Below, one piece after another: positions 60,483 to 64,000 of a DNA stretch of 64,000 nucleotides. Each line of letters opens with the position of its first letter. The first letter of the stretch is position 1. The stretch covers positions 8,690 to 72,689 of the forward strand of contig DATIWB010000005.1 of NCBI GenBank assembly GCA_035519675.1, read 5' to 3'. Both the position numbers and the translations under genes were made by a program. This stretch comes from RPRB01 sp035519675 (GTDB lineage Bacteria; Myxococcota; Myxococcia; Myxococcales; Myxococcaceae). The notes under the pieces were generated by a model. That model made no database searches. It was not told the origin of the DNA and saw nothing but the letters and a program-made list of their open reading frames with translations.

Positions 60483-63427
60483 GCCGCCGCGCCCGCTGCG
60501 GCCACCACCGGTAGCGCCAGGACCAAGCTCACCCACCCGGGGGCGACCAGCGGTGGCTTTCGCAGCGGGACGCGAACGAGAGGGTCACCCACTGCCGTGA
60601 ACACCGCCCATTCGTTGGGTCCGACGCCGCGCCCGAGCGCATCGAGCTTCGCCGCGCGCAGGGCATCCGCGACCGGCAGATCTCGCGCCAGCCCGTCGTA
60701 GAACGCCTTCACGAATGCGACCGTTGCCTGGTCGCCGATCCGCCAGCTGGTCGCGACCACGGACCGCGCGCCGGCCTGCAGAAGCGGGGCGGTGAGGCCC
60801 AGCACTCCCTCTCCTTCCACCACCACGCCCCGAGCGGTGCGGCACGCCGAGAGCACCACCAGGTCCGCGTCGAGACGGAGCGCGGCCAGCTCTCCGGGAC
60901 TGACGAACCCGCTCTCGCCCTCCCCGGGCGCGAGCGCCAGCGCGGTCCGTGCAGCGGTGCCCTCATCCACCAGGGCATGCGTGGCGAAGTGCAGGATCCG
61001 GAATCGAGCGAGGTCGGCATGCTTGAGATAGGCCGCGCTCGCCGCCTCGTGCAGCCTGACCTCCGCCTCGGGAGCGTACCCTGCGACGAGCTGGATCTCG
61101 CGAGCACTGGCCTGAAGACGCGGGAGTCCTCCGGTTGTCCGGAAAGCAGATCGGAAGACCTCTGCGTCGTCGTTCGCCGACGGGACCTCGCCATGCTCCT
61201 CGCCAGCGCCAGGGAAGGTGGGATCTCCGAAGGCGAGCAGCCGCATCGGACGAGCAGAGGTACCGGCCTCGCGAGATCTTCGCCAGAGCGCAGAGACCAC
61301 TGCCGCAGAGGGAGCGACGGTCACCGAATACTGCTGAACGACGTGCCGGCCATCGGCGAGGCGGAGGGCATCCCAGGGCAGGCGATGCAACGGACCGTCC
61401 GGTACGATCACCAGTCGAGTGATGCTGGGGCCAAGGCCGGCGAGCGCCGGCTGGAGCAGGGACTTCCCGAGGGTGGTTGCCAGCTCGCCAGCGTCTGTGC
61501 CGCCTTCCAGGAGCGCGGCGAAGCGCGTCACTTGGGTCGACAACCCCTTTGGCGTCTCCAGGGAGTGGGCCTGCAATCCGGAGCGCTGGACGACGAACAG
61601 CGTCGCCGGACCCCCCTGGTTGGCGACGATGAACTCGAGCAAAGCGGTCCGCTCGTCGGGGAGCGAGGCGGCGATGGCATCCGCGGTGACCGGGCCGGCG
61701 CGCAGCGCTTGCAGCGACTTGGCGTCAGCCTTGGCGCCGATGCGCAGCGCCTCGGCCTGGAGCAGCGCGTCCATCAGCTCGCGAGCGCGGCGGCGTTCGG
61801 CAAGCTCGAAGGCGGAGGCGACCCGACCACCCGCCGCGAGCAATCCCAGCAAGCGCGCCACGCTGGCGTCCTGATCGCTCTTGCCGACCGTCTTCAGCTC
61901 CGCCGCGGAGGTCTGAAAGGCGAGGAGCCGCAGCTCGCGGTCGCCGAGCCCGGCTCTCCAGCGATCCAGGTCATCCCAGGCGGCCATCGCCTCCTGTTCG
62001 GCCCGACCGACCTCCCCCCGGAGGGCATGAATTTCGGCCAGCCTGAGGCGGGTCTCGTGGCGTGCGACGGGCTGGGACGCGTCGGAAGTGGCCAGGTATG
62101 CCTTGAGGGAGGCCTCGGCTTCCGCCAGATCGCCCCGAAGAAGTGCGAGAAGCCCAACATCGAGCTTGAGTTGGTCGGTCCACCGCTGTAGCCGAAGTTG
62201 GCGGGCGAGCTGCTCGGCGTCACCGATCGCCCGGGCGGCGGCTGCCCAGTCGGCCTCGCGCATGGCGATGGCAGCGAGCATCCGGTGAAGATCGAAGACG
62301 TCGGTCGCCTCGCGGGTGAAGCGGTAGAACTCGAGGATCTCGAGCACCTGGCGCCTCGCCTCTTCCGGCTTTCCGGCAGCCAGCGAGAGGAAGGCCAGAT
62401 ACCTGCGGGGGATGGTGGTGCTGGACGGATCCCCCTGGGCCTCGTACATGGCGATGGAGCGCTCCAGATGTTCGCGGGCACTCGCCAGGTCATTGACGTG
62501 CATCGCCACGTCGGCAAACCCGTTGTGGGCTCCGGCGATGGCGAAGAGGTTGTGCGACCTCTCTGCCTCGGCGAGGCCCACGCGCAGGGCTTCCATCGCC
62601 TCTCCGAAATCGCCGTATGACAGATGAGCTCCCGCGCGGTCGGTGATGGTGACCGCGAGCCAGCTCACGTCGCGCGCTCTGCGGAATCTCTCCTCTGCCT
62701 GGTGGTAGAGGGCGACCGCCGACGGGTACTCCGAGCGGTAGAAATGCACCTTCGCCGCAGAGCGCAGCGCGTGCGCCTCGGCCCTCAAGTCGCCCGCCCG
62801 GCGCGCGATGGCGATGCTCGCCTCTGCGTCCGCCATCGCCTCGGGAGCGCCGGAAACACCCCGGAGGCCCGCTCGATGGCTCAGCAGATGCGAATGGAGA
62901 TCCAGCGCGCCCTCGGGGATCAGCCGCAGCGCCCGATCGAGGAGTGCCAGGCCAGCTGGCACGCCGCTCACTCGCCCAGCGACGAAGGACAGAGCGATCA
63001 GCGCCTCCGCCTCCGCCGCTCTGTCGCGCGCCGCCCGCGCCGACTTCCGGACAGCTTCGAACTCCGCTTCGGCCCCGTTGCTGAACCCGCGCTCCTCGAG
63101 TGCCCAGGCCTGGCCAAGACGGGCATAGATCGCAAAGCCGTCCGCTGGAGAGGAAGTGGGATCACTCAAGCGGCGATAGAGGGCCTCCGCGTTCGGATAG
63201 TCGTAAGTGAGTCGCGAGAGCGTGGCGAGGCCGAGCAAGGCTCCCCGGTCTGTGGAGTCGCGGCCGAGCCTCCCCTCCCAGAGCGCTCGCAGTCCCGCCG
63301 TGCCGTCGTTCTCGATGGCTCGCGTCGCTTCGCGCACGACGGCCCGGGGGTCATCCAGCGCACTCGCCGGGGTTGAAGGCACCGCCAGCATCTGCGCAAT
63401 GGCCAAAGTGCAGAGCAGCGGCAGCAT
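60437..63427 (-). CDS. Membrane-anchored TPR-CHAT caspase-like protease
   Basis: 996 residues from ATG 63427; the frame open to 63847 is not used because a signal peptide starts at 63427 (MLPLLCTLAIAQMLAVPSTPASA). Residues about 40-550 are TPR repeats. The CHAT domain follows (about 640-950) with the His/Cys dyad: His817 in RILHFATHALVD and Cys862 in VVLSACRTARG. A C-terminal helix (about 965-988) and RMRRLR anchor it in the membrane, so the protease faces the periplasm. It ends 46 bp inside the convergent anti-sigma gene. Confidence 0.9.
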   Translation of the reverse strand: MLPLLCTLAIAQMLAVPSTPASALDDPRAVVREATRAIENDGTAGLRALWEGRLGRDSTDRGALLGLATLSRLTYDYPNAEALYRRLSDPTSSPADGFAIYARLGQAWALEERGFSNGAEAEFEAVRKSARAARDRAAEAEALIALSFVAGRVSGVPAGLALLDRALRLIPEGALDLHSHLLSHRAGLRGVSGAPEAMADAEASIAIARRAGDLRAEAHALRSAAKVHFYRSEYPSAVALYHQAEERFRRARDVSWLAVTITDRAGAHLSYGDFGEAMEALRVGLAEAERSHNLFAIAGAHNGFADVAMHVNDLASAREHLERSIAMYEAQGDPSSTTIPRRYLAFLSLAAGKPEEARRQVLEILEFYRFTREATDVFDLHRMLAAIAMREADWAAAARAIGDAEQLARQLRLQRWTDQLKLDVGLLALLRGDLAEAEASLKAYLATSDASQPVARHETRLRLAEIHALRGEVGRAEQEAMAAWDDLDRWRAGLGDRELRLLAFQTSAAELKTVGKSDQDASVARLLGLLAAGGRVASAFELAERRRARELMDALLQAEALRIGAKADAKSLQALRAGPVTADAIAASLPDERTALLEFIVANQGGPATLFVVQRSGLQAHSLETPKGLSTQVTRFAALLEGGTDAGELATTLGKSLLQPALAGLGPSITRLVIVPDGPLHRLPWDALRLADGRHVVQQYSVTVAPSAAVVSALWRRSREAGTSARPMRLLAFGDPTFPGAGEEHGEVPSANDDAEVFRSAFRTTGGLPRLQASAREIQLVAGYAPEAEVRLHEAASAAYLKHADLARFRILHFATHALVDEGTAARTALALAPGEGESGFVSPGELAALRLDADLVVLSACRTARGVVVEGEGVLGLTAPLLQAGARSVVATSWRIGDQATVAFVKAFYDGLARDLPVADALRAAKLDALGRGVGPNEWAVFTAVGDPLVRVPLRKPPLVAPGWVSLVLALPVVAAAGAAAYFIRMRRLRTAEAR

Positions 63428-63680
63428 GAGAGGCGCCCCTCGTGCCCGTGCGTCTGGAAGCAGCAACCGCGACAGTAGTCTCCAGCGGCGGAGGCCGAAA
63501 CCCCTTCCGCCTTGCCATGGCGAGAACTCGCGAACGGATCGTGGCTGGCGGTGTACTGCGGGCACACACGGCGCCCGGGCCAGTGCGACGCCCCGGTGAA
63601 CTCCGTCCCCAGGCACCGCGCCCAGTGGTCGTTGGGCGACCCTCGTCGCCCAGGAAGGGAGCGCCGCGCACGAGGGCACA

Positions 63681-64000
63681 ATGAAGAAGACGGTCGGCAA
63701 CGGGGGAGTGCGGAAGGCACCGATTCCGGTCCCGGCGGGACAAGGCGGGACCCTCCAGCGGAACGTCCTGGTCGACATCCCCGTCGAATCGGGCCACCCG
63801 CCGGGGTCGCCCGGCGTCGGCGGGTCCATCGAGGAGCTGCTGGTCAACGATCGCGCGTTCGAGACGCTCTCGGTGCTGGAGCTCCTCGAGGCGCGGGACG
63901 CCTACCACTACCACCTGATGGACAAGCCGAACGTCGTGGGCACCGCGATCGGCCTGTACCTGATCCGGGACACCGATGCCCCACGAGTGGACGGGGAACC
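63681..64000 (+). CDS. Unknown protein, N-terminal part, runs off the right edge
   Basis: Starts ATG 63681 and stays open through 64000 (at least 106 codons). Reads MKKTVGNGGVRKAPIPVPAG, GGTLQRNVLVDIPVESGHPP, ELLVNDRAFETLSVLELL, EARDAYHYHLMDKPNVVGTA, IGLYLIRDTDAP. No signal peptide. The family is not recognised. Divergent from the CHAT gene with a 253-bp gap that must hold both promoters. Confidence 0.65.
   Translation, partial: MKKTVGNGGVRKAPIPVPAGQGGTLQRNVLVDIPVESGHPPGSPGVGGSIEELLVNDRAFETLSVLELLEARDAYHYHLMDKPNVVGTAIGLYLIRDTDAPRVDGE

Noticed and set aside
63428..63847. 140-codon extension of the CHAT protein
   Set aside because: A clear signal peptide starts at ATG 63427; the extension has shadow composition.
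1..64000. CRISPR arrays, prophage or complete insertion sequences
   Set aside because: No regularly spaced repeats, transposase, integrase or phage structural gene was found.

Overview
The window is about 64 kb of very GC-rich DNA (roughly two-thirds G+C or more by eye) with many GTG starts, short intergenic gaps and tightly packed operons. The gene content points to a member of the Myxococcota (former Deltaproteobacteria): a TIGR02266-type PilZ protein, a large Ser/Thr kinase with an AAA/TPR half, an FHA-linked sigma-54 activator, GspE/PilB ATPase, small myxobacterial-type lipoproteins and large secreted FG-GAP/PKD proteins. This assignment is inference from gene families; no rRNA is present.

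Layout. 1-9.5 kb is mostly housekeeping: the end of a DUF1624-type membrane protein, a 3'-truncated methyltransferase relic, mgtE, PilZ, thioredoxin, a haem operon (small conserved protein, CcsA/HemX-like, hemA, hemC, hemD) and a GspE/PilB ATPase. 9.5-12.7 kb (minus) holds an unknown protein and a secreted protein split by a 1-base frameshift. 12.8-18.1 kb has a NUDIX hydrolase, a tiny acidic protein, a HAD phosphatase and the pyruvate dehydrogenase operon pdhA-pdhB-pdhC. 18.2-20.8 kb encodes a response regulator and a GAF-PAS histidine kinase, followed by a decayed kinase ATPase fragment and phaB. 22.2-29.6 kb holds a ribbon-helix-helix regulator divergent from a six-gene cluster that looks like hydrogenase-4 but whose large subunit has lost all four Ni-Fe cysteines: an energy-converting-hydrogenase-related (Ehr) complex.

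29.6-36 kb is an accessory region: a 186-bp palindromic element whose arms supply the stop codons of both flanking genes, a small lipoprotein, a TonB-C-domain protein and a 1,423-residue secreted metzincin with FG-GAP and PKD-type repeats. 36.2-43 kb (minus) is a signalling block: NAD-dependent epimerase, FHA/degenerate-GGDEF sigma-54 activator and kinase-AAA-TPR protein. 43.3-46.4 kb has the beta-helix/SO2930-type dihaem cytochrome pair, a second small lipoprotein and tRNA-Glu(CTC). 46.4-53.9 kb mixes a molybdopterin oxidoreductase, a second ribbon-helix-helix protein, an SDR, DoxX, two tandem tiny paralogues with a shared C-terminal motif, a duplicated-domain secreted protein and rpiA. 53.9-58.2 kb is an RND pump with its fusion protein. 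58.4-64 kb contains an outer-membrane barrel, an ECF sigma/anti-sigma pair and, convergent with it, a membrane-anchored TPR-CHAT caspase-like protease; a further unknown gene runs off the right end.

The most unusual items are the Ehr complex, the ECF/anti-sigma/CHAT module, the tandem tiny paralogues with the GEDTSLT motif, and the palindromic element at 29.6 kb. No CRISPR array, complete insertion sequence or prophage was seen.
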